DNA of 8,652 bases from Clostridia bacterium (GTDB taxonomy: Bacteria; Bacillota_A; Clostridia; Peptostreptococcales; Anaerovoracaceae). Of the stretch, positions 1-6,864 are shown piece by piece. The translations under genes and the position numbers were made by a program. How positions within the stretch are numbered: the stretch's first letter is position 1; every line of letters begins with the position of its first letter. The DNA lies in NCBI GenBank assembly GCA_024403175.1, contig JAKSSI010000045.1, forward strand, positions 1 to 8,652. Direction: 5' to 3'. A model generated the notes under the pieces. The model searched no databases. It was not told the DNA's origin and was given only the letters and a program-made list of their open reading frames with translations.

Positions 1-4
1 GCGG

Positions 5-42
5 AATAGCTTGCCGTTCCTTCCGGAACGGTTTGCTATTTT
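5..42 (+). terminator. Probable intrinsic terminator of a gene left of the window
   Basis: An interrupted hairpin: AATAGC at 5-10 pairs with GCTATT at 35-40, and CCGTTCC at 14-20 pairs with GGAACGG at 25-31. The loop is TTCC, and a 3x3 internal loop lies between the two stems. A short T run (39-42) follows on the plus strand only, so it most likely ends a rightward gene outside the window. The minus strand has no T tract here. The internal loop and short T run make this a moderate call. Confidence 0.55.
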
Positions 43-310
43 CCCGTAATATGCAATTCTTTTTCAGTAAAAGACACTTTTCTATAAACAATCCAACTAA
101 AAAATGACTATACTTACCATGAATTTACTGAAAAAAAGAGAAAATGTATCTGCTTTCAGTAAACGTATGACCTAGCAAGAACATATCCCTTAGAAATCTT
201 AAAATATCATTCTGATGGAACAAAAACTATGCAAAACAGAAAAGAAACAAGTGGTTTGCAACGCAAAAAGTAATAAATAGTGAAATAAAGAAACATTTAT
301 AGCAAATCAA
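43..310. other. Intergenic region without a recognisable gene
   Basis: This AT-rich stretch lies between two terminator hairpins. I see no RNA gene or clear promoter. The two short ATG frames, at 104-175 (23 codons) and 215-280 (21 codons), have no Shine-Dalgarno sequence. The only structure noted is a 10-base word present three times, listed separately. Confidence 0.6.
62..163. repeat. Three copies of a 10-base word, one inverted
   Basis: TTTCAGTAAA occurs at 62-71 and 154-163, and its exact reverse complement TTTACTGAAA at 124-133. The last two could form a 10-bp stem with a 20-base loop. It may be a remnant of a protein-binding site or a small structured transcript. The region is AT rich, so chance cannot be excluded. 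Confidence 0.4.
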
Positions 311-338
311 AAACCCCGAGGATTTCCTCGGGGTTTTA
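311..338 (-). terminator. Rho-independent terminator of the lut-fix operon
   Basis: CCCCGAGG at 314-321 pairs perfectly with CCTCGGGG at 326-333 around a 4-base loop. Flanking A/T bases (311-313 with 334-336) extend the stem. On the minus strand the hairpin is followed by TTTTTGATTT, about 25 bases after the fixX stop codon. The plus strand also has a T-rich run after the stem, so it could work in both directions. Confidence 0.93.
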
Positions 339-358
339 TTATTGCATTTTCTAGGCGA

Positions 359-643
359 TTACCCCTGTCTGAAGGATACGCCTACGCCGCTTTCTGGAAC
401 GTTCCAAGCCTTAACAATCTTGCCGCCAGAGAGAACACGGCATGTACCGCATTCGAGGCAACCAAGATGGCTGAAGGAGAACTGACCGTCGATAAGTCTG
501 TAGCAGCCTGCAGGGCAAGCAAGTACAAGCTTCTGAATTTCAGCAGCATCTGTGCTTGTAATATCTACATCAATATGAGAATTGTGATCGTCTGTATTGA
601 AAAGATTTACAGCAAGCTTATCATCAATTGACATTCTTTTCAT
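359..643 (-). CDS. fixX: FixX-like ferredoxin, partner of FixC
   Basis: Small 4Fe-4S protein of 94 residues, close to the usual length of about 95. FixX is expected to pass electrons between the FixC flavin and a partner or quinone, supplying the cluster domain that is fused in mitochondrial ETF:quinone oxidoreductase. Cysteines are C43 in CPAGCY and C62, C65, C68 in GCLECGTCR, the FixX cluster signature. C47 is an extra cysteine next to the first ligand. The frame is open upstream to 706, but the start at 643 is chosen because GGAGG sits 7 bases before it. That ATG shares its A with the fixC stop codon (TAATG), and FixX proteins begin near this point. Last gene of the operon, so production is probably coupled to fixC translation. 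No fixA or fixB lies nearby, which is unusual for fix-type loci. Confidence 0.93.
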   Translation of the reverse strand: MKRMSIDDKLAVNLFNTDDHNSHIDVDITSTDAAEIQKLVLACPAGCYRLIDGQFSFSHLGCLECGTCRVLSGGKIVKAWNVPESGVGVSFRQG

Positions 644-1938
644 TAGAGTACCTCCATAGCCTTTCCAAGGAATCCAATTAATTCCTGTGCAGAAGTGTGT
701 CTGCAAACACTGTCAACAGCTGTCATAGCGATTGACTTTGGAGCTCCGCCGTCTACAACGAAGAGAGACTTGAATACGTCTTCTGCAATTGCAGGAACGT
801 CATTGAAGATTGCGTGTTCGGAGAGAAGTTCTGGGAATCCAGCAGCCTTCTTCATATCGCCGAATACGAAGCTATCTTCGAGAAGTCTTTCGTAAACAGA
901 AAGTGTTTCTGCATCGAACTTTCCTGCAGCCTTTGCAGCCTTAACTGCTTCAGCAGCAAGCTTACCAGATTCGATAGCAAAGTCCATACCTCTTACTGTG
1001 TAACCCTGGTTGATAACGAATGCAGCAGCATCGCCAACTACAAGGATACCATCTCTATAGAGTTCTGGAATCATGTGGAAGCCTTCTTCTGTTACAAGGT
1101 GACCGGAATATTCAATCATTTCTCCGCCTTCGATGAGTGGAGCAACAGCTGGATGTTCCTTAAATCTTTCTACCATTTCTGTAACTGGAACCTGAGATCT
1201 TCCGATATCGGAAAGTGTAGCTACAATACCAATGGATACGGAATCCTTATTTGTGTAGATGAATCCACCACCGAGGTTTCCGTCTGTTGGGTCGCCGGCA
1301 ACCATCATTGCAGCGCCTTCGCCATCCTTAAGTCCGAATCTTTCGTTAATTGTCTTTTCTGAAAGCTTGATAACTTCCTTTGCACCTACAGCAACCTGGT
1401 TTGGAAGGATTTCCTTCTTCATTCCGAGCTTCTGTGCAAGGAGGGAGTTAACGCCATCAGCAAGAATTACAACGTCTGCGTTCATGATTTCGCCAGCAGC
1501 ATCGATACCGATAGCCTTGCCGTTTTCATCAAGAACAACATCGTCTACTCTGAAGCCTGTAGCAATCATTGCGCCAGCTTCTTCTGCCTTCTGAGCAAGC
1601 CACTGATCGAACTTGCCGCGAAGTACTGTATAAGATGCAGTAGCTGTTTCTCCAAGATCAGGGCTCTGATAGGAGATGTTTACTGCGCCATTTTTGGACT
1701 GAAGAGAAATTGTTTCCTTAACAACTTTTCTTTCAACCGGAGCTTCATCTGCAAAGCCCGGAATTATTCTTTCAAGACTGTGACCGTAAAGTCTACCGCC
1801 TGTCATGTTCTTAGCACCACAATAGTCACCGCGTTCAACTACCATTACTTCGTAGCCATCATTTGCGAGAACATATGCAGCTGTAAGACCGGCAAGACCG
1901 CCACCAACTATGATGACGTCAAACTTTTCTTCGCTCAT
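643..1938 (-). CDS. fixC: FixC-type electron transfer flavoprotein:quinone oxidoreductase
   Basis: FAD oxidoreductase of 431 residues, matching the FixC family length (about 430). Features in order: an N-terminal dinucleotide-binding motif GGGLAG (12-17) ending in the acidic E35 of VVER; the family block GAKNMTGGRLYGHSLERIIPGF (41-62), nearly identical to E. coli FixC; ADGVNS (160-165); and a C-terminal FAD-contacting GDAAAF (302-307) followed by GYTVRGMDFAIESG. There is no cysteine cluster of its own, as expected when FixX supplies it. In the family it takes electrons from ETF (FixAB) and feeds quinone or, in nitrogen fixers and carnitine reducers, another low-potential acceptor. GGAGG lies 9 bases before the ATG, and the preceding synthase gene stops one base upstream. 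The electron donor is not visible in the window. Family assignment is firm; the physiological partner is inferred. Confidence 0.95.
   Translation of the reverse strand: MSEEKFDVIIVGGGLAGLTAAYVLANDGYEVMVVERGDYCGAKNMTGGRLYGHSLERIIPGFADEAPVERKVVKETISLQSKNGAVNISYQSPDLGETATASYTVLRGKFDQWLAQKAEEAGAMIATGFRVDDVVLDENGKAIGIDAAGEIMNADVVILADGVNSLLAQKLGMKKEILPNQVAVGAKEVIKLSEKTINERFGLKDGEGAAMMVAGDPTDGNLGGGFIYTNKDSVSIGIVATLSDIGRSQVPVTEMVERFKEHPAVAPLIEGGEMIEYSGHLVTEEGFHMIPELYRDGILVVGDAAAFVINQGYTVRGMDFAIESGKLAAEAVKAAKAAGKFDAETLSVYERLLEDSFVFGDMKKAAGFPELLSEHAIFNDVPAIAEDVFKSLFVVDGGAPKSIAMTAVDSVCRHTSAQELIGFLGKAMEVL
651..655 (-). promoter_or_regulatory. Ribosome binding site that fixes the fixX start
   Basis: GGAGG on the minus strand lies 7 bases before the ATG at 643-641, inside the end of fixC. 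It decides between the start at 643 and the longer open frame beginning at 706, for which no comparable site was identified. The TAATG overlap suggests translational coupling. Confidence 0.85.
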
Positions 1939-1939
1939 A

Positions 1940-2905
1940 TCATTTTTCCTCCAAATTCTTAACTAATTTCTTAAGAAGAGTTGTAGCATCTGCTTTAGGA
2001 AGATCCTTAAGCAGAACCTGTATTTTATCGGAACATTCTTTTATTTTAGCCTTGGTGTATTCAACACCGCCGAGCTCTATAACAAGCTGTTCCGCCTGAC
2101 TTATTTCAGCATCACTTAAAGCTTTTTTTGCGTTCTTTTGCATAAGCTTTGAAAGCTTTCCGCTTTCGTCTTTTTCAAGAGCTGCCAGAACTGGCAGAGT
2201 GTAAATGCCCTCCCGAAAATCCTTATGCGCCTCTTTGCCGAGATGATATTTGTCAGCGGTAAAGTCTAAAAGATCGTCTCTAAGCTGGAACATATAACCA
2301 AGCGCTATACCGATTTCTTCCAGCATTCCTACAGTCTTTTTATCTGCACCTGCTTCTTTGCTTCCCATAAGGCAAGCTGTTTTAAAGAGGGCAACTGTCT
2401 TACCGTTTATATTTGACAGATACTGCTCCATTGTTGTGTCTGCTTTGTATCTGCAAATTGCCTGACCAATTTCGCCTGTACACATATCTTCAATTGCCTT
2501 TGATAAAAGCATTGAAGCTGCATTGAGCTTTTCTTTTGCCTCGTAATATTTAATACGAGCCATTAAGAAATCTCCTGCATACACGGCGGCATCTTTTGAA
2601 TACTTACTTTGAATGGATGGCTTTCCTCTACGAAAATCTGATTCGTCGATTATGTCATCGTGTATTAAAGATGCCAGATGTGTAAGTTCCACCATAGCTG
2701 CGAGCATTACGATTCTATCTTTATGCTCTTGCATCTTTGGCCCAAAGCTTGCTGCTAAAATCAGAAGCCTTGCTCTTACCATTTTGCCGTTTGTATCAAG
2801 CGCGTCGTCTAAAACTTTTCCGACAAGAGTTTCTTTATAAGGATGCTCTGCAATAATTCGCATTTGCTGCTTCACATCGGGAAGCCATTTTTCTGCGTAA
2901 TTCAA
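1940..2905 (-). CDS. Long-chain trans-polyprenyl diphosphate synthase
   Basis: Class I prenyltransferase of 321 residues that condenses isopentenyl diphosphate onto an allylic diphosphate. The first aspartate motif DDIID is at 83-87 after LASLIH, with the following RRGKPS. The second is DDLLDF at 210-215. GKxxR (40-44), KT (175-176) and KDFREGIYTLP (228-238) are other family signatures. Residues 4 and 5 before the first motif are small (S79, A78), which in this family permits long products (about C30 or more, HepT/IspB type) rather than C15. Long all-trans chains usually become quinone side chains. The start appears to be TTG at 2905: an in-frame stop (the lutB stop) lies two codons upstream, with only an AGAGGA about 12 bases away. 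GTG at 2875 and ATG at 2863 are alternatives. Lysine codons are less biased than in its neighbours. It sits between lut and fix genes. Confidence 0.9.
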   Translation of the reverse strand: MNYAEKWLPDVKQQMRIIAEHPYKETLVGKVLDDALDTNGKMVRARLLILAASFGPKMQEHKDRIVMLAAMVELTHLASLIHDDIIDESDFRRGKPSIQSKYSKDAAVYAGDFLMARIKYYEAKEKLNAASMLLSKAIEDMCTGEIGQAICRYKADTTMEQYLSNINGKTVALFKTACLMGSKEAGADKKTVGMLEEIGIALGYMFQLRDDLLDFTADKYHLGKEAHKDFREGIYTLPVLAALEKDESGKLSKLMQKNAKKALSDAEISQAEQLVIELGGVEYTKAKIKECSDKIQVLLKDLPKADATTLLKKLVKNLEEK

Positions 2906-2908
2906 AGC

Positions 2909-5062
2909 TTAGAGTAATCCTCTCTTCTCTGCGATAATCATTGCGGTGTGCTTAACCTGAACATCCATGCATCTAGCATCAGCGCCACCCTTAATCTGCA
3001 TCATACAACCCGGGCAGTCAACAGCAACTGTGTCAGCTCCTGTTGCAGCGATGTTCTTCATCTTCTTTTCGAGGATTGGGCCAGCAATTTCAGGGAATTC
3101 TACGCTGTATGTACCACCGAATCCGCAGCAGTTATCACAATCAGCCATTTCAATAATTTCTACGCCCTTTGTATGAGCAAGAAGTTCTCTCTGTTCCTTG
3201 TAAACGCCAAGGCTTCTCTTGAGGTGGCAAGAATCATGATATGTAATCTTCATTGGCTTATCGTCGCCAGCATCCTGGAGTCCGCCGAGAATTGTGAAGA
3301 GCTTGGAGAAGTCCATAGTCTTTTCAGCAAGTTCAACAGCTCTCTTGTGCATATCAGAACCTTCTTCATAGAATGTCTTGTAGAGGTGAATCTGGTGTGT
3401 GCAAGATGGGCAAGCGGATACTACGTAATCGTAGTCTTCAGCGTGCATAGCTTCGATGTTAAGGTCTGCAGTAATCTTTGCGTTTTCAACGTCGCCAGAT
3501 GTGGAAGCTGGGCAACCGCAGCAGCTCTGACCCATTGGGAAGTCTACGATGTAGCCAACGGAGTTGAGGTCCTTAATAACTGCAAGTGCAAGGTCTGTGT
3601 ATACGAAGTCGAGGAGACAACCTGCGAACATTGCAATCTTTCCCTTTGGATTTGGAACATCCTGCTGGATTGTAGCAAATACATCTCTGAATGGAACCTG
3701 TGCAATCTTTGGAAGAGATCTGCCCTTAGCAAGTCCGGAGAGGAAGTTTGGAAGATGTCTCATCATTGGAGCATCACCAATCATAGCGCCCTGAGCTACA
3801 GATGCAATTCTGAGCATGCTGTGGAAGAGCTTTCTGTCGGATACAGCGTCAAGAGCAAACTTCTTGATAGCATTTGGATTCTGTGCAGCCTTCTGTTCTC
3901 TCAGCTTCATGATCATTTCAGGAATTTCGAGACCGCCGCCGCAAACTGTCTTACATCTTCCGCACTGGAGGCAGAGACCCTGAATTACAGAAGCTCTTTC
4001 AGCGTCGATGAGGAAGTGTGTAAGGAGTGTACCGATACCACCTGTATAAACGTTGGAACCGTATACGTGTCCACCGATGAGTGCGAATGCAGGACATACG
4101 TCGAGGCAAGCGCCGCATCTGATGCAGTTAAAGATCTGGGAGAAGAATTCGTCCTTTAAAACTTCTCTTCTGCCTGGATCGTCTAAGATAAGGCAATAGA
4201 AATCCTTCTTTTCCTTTGTGTCTGCTTCCTTGTCTGTAACAACTTCGCAAGCACCAGTGTACATAGAAAGATATGCTGTGAGTCTCTGTGCTGTTCCGTT
4301 TCTTGGAAGAGCCTTGAAGATCCACTTTGCATCTGCCATGCTTCTTAAAATCTTTTCAATACCGAAGATGTAAAGGTGTGTGGATGGAAGTGTACCTACC
4401 ATACGGCCGTTACCTTCGTTGGACATTGTGAATACAGTACCTGTTTCAGCAACTGCAACGTTAGCACCGGAAACACCCATTTCTGCAGTGATAAACTTGT
4501 TTCTCATTTCTCTTCTGGAAGTCTTAACTTCTTCGGAAATGAGTGGAGCGTTGTAAACCTTTGTGTAATCTGTGAAGAGGTCTGCAACCTGTTCCTTATT
4601 TAAGTGAAGAGCTGGCATTACCATGTGTACAGGTGTGTTGCCTTCGAGTGCGATGATAAATTCACCAAGGTCTGTTTCCTGAACGAGTACGCCGTCTTCA
4701 GCGAGTGCTTTGTTAAAATGAATTTCTTCGGATGCCATGGACTTGGACTTAACAACAGTCTTAACACCCTTTTCCTTTGCAAGGTTTCTAACCCACTGTG
4801 TAGCTTCAGCCTTAGACTTAGCAACAAATACGTGGCCACCATTCTTTTCAACGTTTTCAATGAACATTGGAAGGAGTGTGTCGATTTCCTTGCCTGCAGC
4901 AGACTTAACTTCCTTAATCTTATCTCTTGTTGCTTCGAAATCTACGCCTGCATATGCATTAAGTCTTCTTTGCGGATAAGTTGCACAGAAGTTACCAAGT
5001 GTTCTGCTTAAAGTAGTATTTTTAAGCGCCTTGTCTATTTCGACTCTTAAATTATCAGCCAT
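2909..5062 (-). CDS. lutB: Fused LutB-LutA iron-sulfur protein (LUD domain plus two CCG domains)
   Basis: A 717-residue fusion of two proteins that are separate in Bacillus LutABC. Residues about 60-300 form the LUD domain, with the LutB signature GANVAVAETGTVFTMSNEGN (199-218) and the GIEKI motif. A ferredoxin-like region follows with C313, C316, C319, C323 (CxxCxxCxxxCP) and C364, C367, C370, C374. The second motif ends CGGG rather than CP. Residues about 475-717 are LutA-like, with two CCG cysteine domains: C481, CC at 514-515, CPSC at 551-554; then HDSC at 609-612, CC at 645-646, CPGC at 683-686. These usually hold Fe-S clusters and act in L-lactate or 2-hydroxy-acid oxidation. No flavin site is visible. 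AAGGAGG lies 7 bases before the ATG, and lutC ends 15 bases upstream. Fused forms are known in other anaerobes. The true substrate cannot be read from sequence. Confidence 0.93.
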   Translation of the reverse strand: MADNLRVEIDKALKNTTLSRTLGNFCATYPQRRLNAYAGVDFEATRDKIKEVKSAAGKEIDTLLPMFIENVEKNGGHVFVAKSKAEATQWVRNLAKEKGVKTVVKSKSMASEEIHFNKALAEDGVLVQETDLGEFIIALEGNTPVHMVMPALHLNKEQVADLFTDYTKVYNAPLISEEVKTSRREMRNKFITAEMGVSGANVAVAETGTVFTMSNEGNGRMVGTLPSTHLYIFGIEKILRSMADAKWIFKALPRNGTAQRLTAYLSMYTGACEVVTDKEADTKEKKDFYCLILDDPGRREVLKDEFFSQIFNCIRCGACLDVCPAFALIGGHVYGSNVYTGGIGTLLTHFLIDAERASVIQGLCLQCGRCKTVCGGGLEIPEMIMKLREQKAAQNPNAIKKFALDAVSDRKLFHSMLRIASVAQGAMIGDAPMMRHLPNFLSGLAKGRSLPKIAQVPFRDVFATIQQDVPNPKGKIAMFAGCLLDFVYTDLALAVIKDLNSVGYIVDFPMGQSCCGCPASTSGDVENAKITADLNIEAMHAEDYDYVVSACPSCTHQIHLYKTFYEEGSDMHKRAVELAEKTMDFSKLFTILGGLQDAGDDKPMKITYHDSCHLKRSLGVYKEQRELLAHTKGVEIIEMADCDNCCGFGGTYSVEFPEIAGPILEKKMKNIAATGADTVAVDCPGCMMQIKGGADARCMDVQVKHTAMIIAEKRGLL

Positions 5063-5077
5063 TTTACTTCCTCCTTC

Positions 5078-5626
5078 TTATGCATCTTCAAGAACTATAG
5101 CGGTTAATCTAAGCGGACCGTGAACACCTACTGTGCTTACACATTCGATGTCGGCAGTACGGCTTGGACCTGTAACGAAGCCTACGAATCTAGGCATTTC
5201 TTTCCAGCTTGCAATTGTGTCGAACATTGCATCATAGTCATCTACGATAGTAGAAGCCTTGATAATTCCAAAGAAGTCTTCGGACATTGTTGCAACAATT
5301 CTTGGATCAACAGCGTCACCTACCTGTAACATAGAACCAAGGTCTGCAACAGCGTATGCTACTTCTGTAATTCCGCCCTGTGCTGTTTCTGCATGGAGTC
5401 TGATATGATCTGTGAACACCTCAACTCCTGCTGCTTTTAAGGCGTCTACAACTCCTGCTTCCTGAAGGAGAGGAGATTCTGCAACACAAACAGTCTTAAG
5501 TCCCTGCTGTGTGTAAAGATCTGCAAGTAACTTTCCGAGATCTTTTTTTGTTGTAAGATACGCTTCACCGTTTACGGATGCAAGGTTTGTCTTGTAGCGT
5601 TCGAACAACTCATTAACATTACCCAT
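5078..5626 (-). CDS. lutC: LutC-like LUD-domain protein
   Basis: 182 residues, within the range for LutC. The LUD-domain hallmarks are GITEVAYAVADLGSM in the middle and the C-terminal block GPSRTADIECVSTVGVHGPLRL, a close match to the LutC consensus. In the Bacillus system LutC is required with LutA and LutB for growth on lactate, though its exact catalytic role is not settled. The protein is soluble, with no signal or membrane segment. The ATG is preceded by GAAAGGAG with a 6-base spacing. It is the first gene of the leftward operon, and the divergent LysR-type gene is the obvious candidate regulator, whereas Bacillus lut is controlled by a GntR-type protein. The substrate may be lactate or another hydroxy acid. 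Family call is strong, substrate unknown. Confidence 0.92.
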   Translation of the reverse strand: MGNVNELFERYKTNLASVNGEAYLTTKKDLGKLLADLYTQQGLKTVCVAESPLLQEAGVVDALKAAGVEVFTDHIRLHAETAQGGITEVAYAVADLGSMLQVGDAVDPRIVATMSEDFFGIIKASTIVDDYDAMFDTIASWKEMPRFVGFVTGPSRTADIECVSTVGVHGPLRLTAIVLEDA

Positions 5627-5671
5627 GGTACACTCCTTTCTAACAAAATATACCCATATTAATACACTCTA

Positions 5672-5700
5672 ATTCTAACATAAATATAATGAATAAGTAA
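5672..5700 (-). promoter_or_regulatory. Candidate promoter of the lut-fix operon
   Basis: On the minus strand TAGAAT (5677-5672) is a 5/6 match to the -10 consensus. TTACTT (5700-5695) lies 17 bases upstream as a weak -35. This would give a leader of roughly 40 bases before lutC. The poor -35 fits an activator-dependent promoter, plausibly the adjacent LysR-type protein. The surrounding AT richness makes other placements possible. Confidence 0.35.
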
Positions 5701-5710
5701 TAATTAGAAT
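5672..5710. promoter_or_regulatory. Inverted repeat in the divergent region, possible operator
   Basis: ATTCTAA at 5672-5678 and its exact complement TTAGAAT at 5704-5710 are separated by 25 bases. One half overlaps the candidate -10 of the leftward operon. It is not a clean T-N11-A LysR box, so its role is a guess based on position between the regulator and its likely target. Confidence 0.3.
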
Positions 5711-5750
5711 GCCCACTAGATTATTAATTTTTTCACAATGAACAAAAATG

Positions 5751-5779
5751 TTGTACTTAACCGAAATCCTATCTATAAT
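5751..5779 (+). promoter_or_regulatory. Promoter of the LysR-family regulator
   Basis: A perfect -10 hexamer TATAAT at 5774-5779 is preceded by TTGTAC at 5751-5756 with an ideal 17-base spacer; the -35 matches the consensus in its first three bases. Transcription would begin near 5786. This puts the ATG at 5738 outside the transcript and supports translation from 5819. Confidence 0.6.
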
Positions 5780-5818
5780 GTATTGCAACTAGTATTTGGT
5801 GAAGGATTAAACAATATT

Positions 5819-6778
5819 ATGACTATTGAGAATATTCGAATATTTTTTGAAGTAGTACAAGACATGAACCTCAGCGTTACAGCTGAAAGATTACATACAT
5901 CCCAGCAAGCTCTTTCAGGTCAGATTAAAAGACTTGAAAAGCACTTTGGGGTTAAACTCTTCTATAGAAGACCAGGTCTTGAACTCACAAAAGAAGGAAT
6001 GCTTGTAAAAAATGAAGCAATCCAGATTATAGATTCTGAAAATAGACTCTTTGCCGCCTTTGGCAAAAGAAATAACGAAGAAACTGGCGCACTTAAGCTT
6101 GCCTGCAGCTTATCTAAATCAAACTATTACCTACCAGAAGTTTTGGCAAGATTCGCACAAGACTATCCTAATGTTATAGTTCAGTGCATAGATGAAAACT
6201 CCCTTATAGATGCACAGGTATTTAAAGAAAGAGATATCGACCTTCTTATTGGCTATCCTCACGGAAAAAATGAAGGTATTAAAGCAAAAACATTATTTGA
6301 ATCTAGAATGATGGTCATTATTTCCAGAGAACTTCTGGAAATGCATATTGGCAAGCAAACCGATGAACAAATTGACGAATGGAAGAAAAATGGAATCAAT
6401 CTTTCCGAGCTTCCATACTCAATCCCTCTTATGTACACAAGTACAATGAGTACAACCCACTGGCTTAATAGCTTTATCCCTGAAGCAAAGAACTATGCAA
6501 AGTATCCTGTTAACTACGGAAGCGGACAGGTTAGTATGGCTCTTGTAAAGAAGAATCAGACCATGATTATCATTTCAGAGCTGTTCTGCTGGTACTTAAA
6601 CAGCGTAACACCTATTGAAAGACAAAACGATCTGCTCTTCTTACCATTAATCTATCAGGATAAGCAGTTCACTCTGCCAGAAACCTACGCGTACGACCCA
6701 AGTGTTGTTCATTCCCAGTTCTTCTTTGACTTTATTAAAATAGTTAGAGATGTTCTCAAGGAAAAGGGTCTTTCATAA
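5819..6778 (+). CDS. LysR-family transcriptional regulator
   Basis: 319 residues from the chosen start, the typical LysR size. An N-terminal winged helix-turn-helix begins almost at residue 1 (IRIFFEVVQ, then LSVTAERLHTSQQALSGQIKRLE at about 18-40, FGVKLFYRR, LTKEG). An effector-binding region of about 220 residues follows. The reading frame is open from an ATG at 5738, but LysR proteins normally lack the extra 27 residues. A good promoter lies inside that extension, and GAAGGA sits 12 bases before the ATG at 5819. Divergent from the lut-fix operon with 192 bases between start codons, the classic layout for a LysR gene and its target. The effector cannot be deduced; a hydroxy acid substrate would be the simplest idea. 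It ends at a shared terminator facing the convergent binding-protein gene. Confidence 0.93.
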   Translation: MTIENIRIFFEVVQDMNLSVTAERLHTSQQALSGQIKRLEKHFGVKLFYRRPGLELTKEGMLVKNEAIQIIDSENRLFAAFGKRNNEETGALKLACSLSKSNYYLPEVLARFAQDYPNVIVQCIDENSLIDAQVFKERDIDLLIGYPHGKNEGIKAKTLFESRMMVIISRELLEMHIGKQTDEQIDEWKKNGINLSELPYSIPLMYTSTMSTTHWLNSFIPEAKNYAKYPVNYGSGQVSMALVKKNQTMIIISELFCWYLNSVTPIERQNDLLFLPLIYQDKQFTLPETYAYDPSVVHSQFFFDFIKIVRDVLKEKGLS

Positions 6779-6810
6779 TATTCAACCACGAATTATTCGC
6801 AAATAAAAAT

Positions 6811-6847
6811 CCCTGCTTTGGAATTAACCAAAGCAGGGAATTTTTTT
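6811..6847. terminator. Bidirectional terminator between convergent genes
   Basis: A perfect 11-bp stem: CCCTGCTTTGG at 6811-6821 pairs with CCAAAGCAGGG at 6828-6838, with loop AATTAA. A run of seven T (6841-6847) follows on the plus strand, and a five-T run (ATTTTTATTT) follows on the minus strand. It can end the rightward regulator and the leftward binding-protein gene. Confidence 0.95.
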
Positions 6848-6864
6848 AATTGCTTTTCAAGCTA

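Noticed and set aside
104..280. Two tiny ATG frames, 104-175 and 215-280 (23 and 21 codons)
   Set aside because: Neither has a Shine-Dalgarno site or resemblance to a known small protein; chance frames in AT-rich DNA.
644..706. Longer fixX reading frame starting at 706
   Set aside because: It would overlap fixC by 64 bases, and the extra residues do not resemble FixX. A GGAGG site and TAATG overlap support 643.
814..1362. A 182-codon open frame on the plus strand opposite fixC
   Set aside because: Fully inside fixC on the opposite strand with no motif; a shadow of codon bias.
2948..4159. A 403-codon open frame on the plus strand opposite the LutB-LutA gene
   Set aside because: It lies wholly antisense to a clear gene, its translation is rich in Cys, Ser and Val with no family motif, and it comes from strong codon bias on the other strand.
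5738..5818. Longer LysR start at 5738
   Set aside because: No Shine-Dalgarno site there, the extension is not typical of LysR proteins, and a good promoter lies within it.
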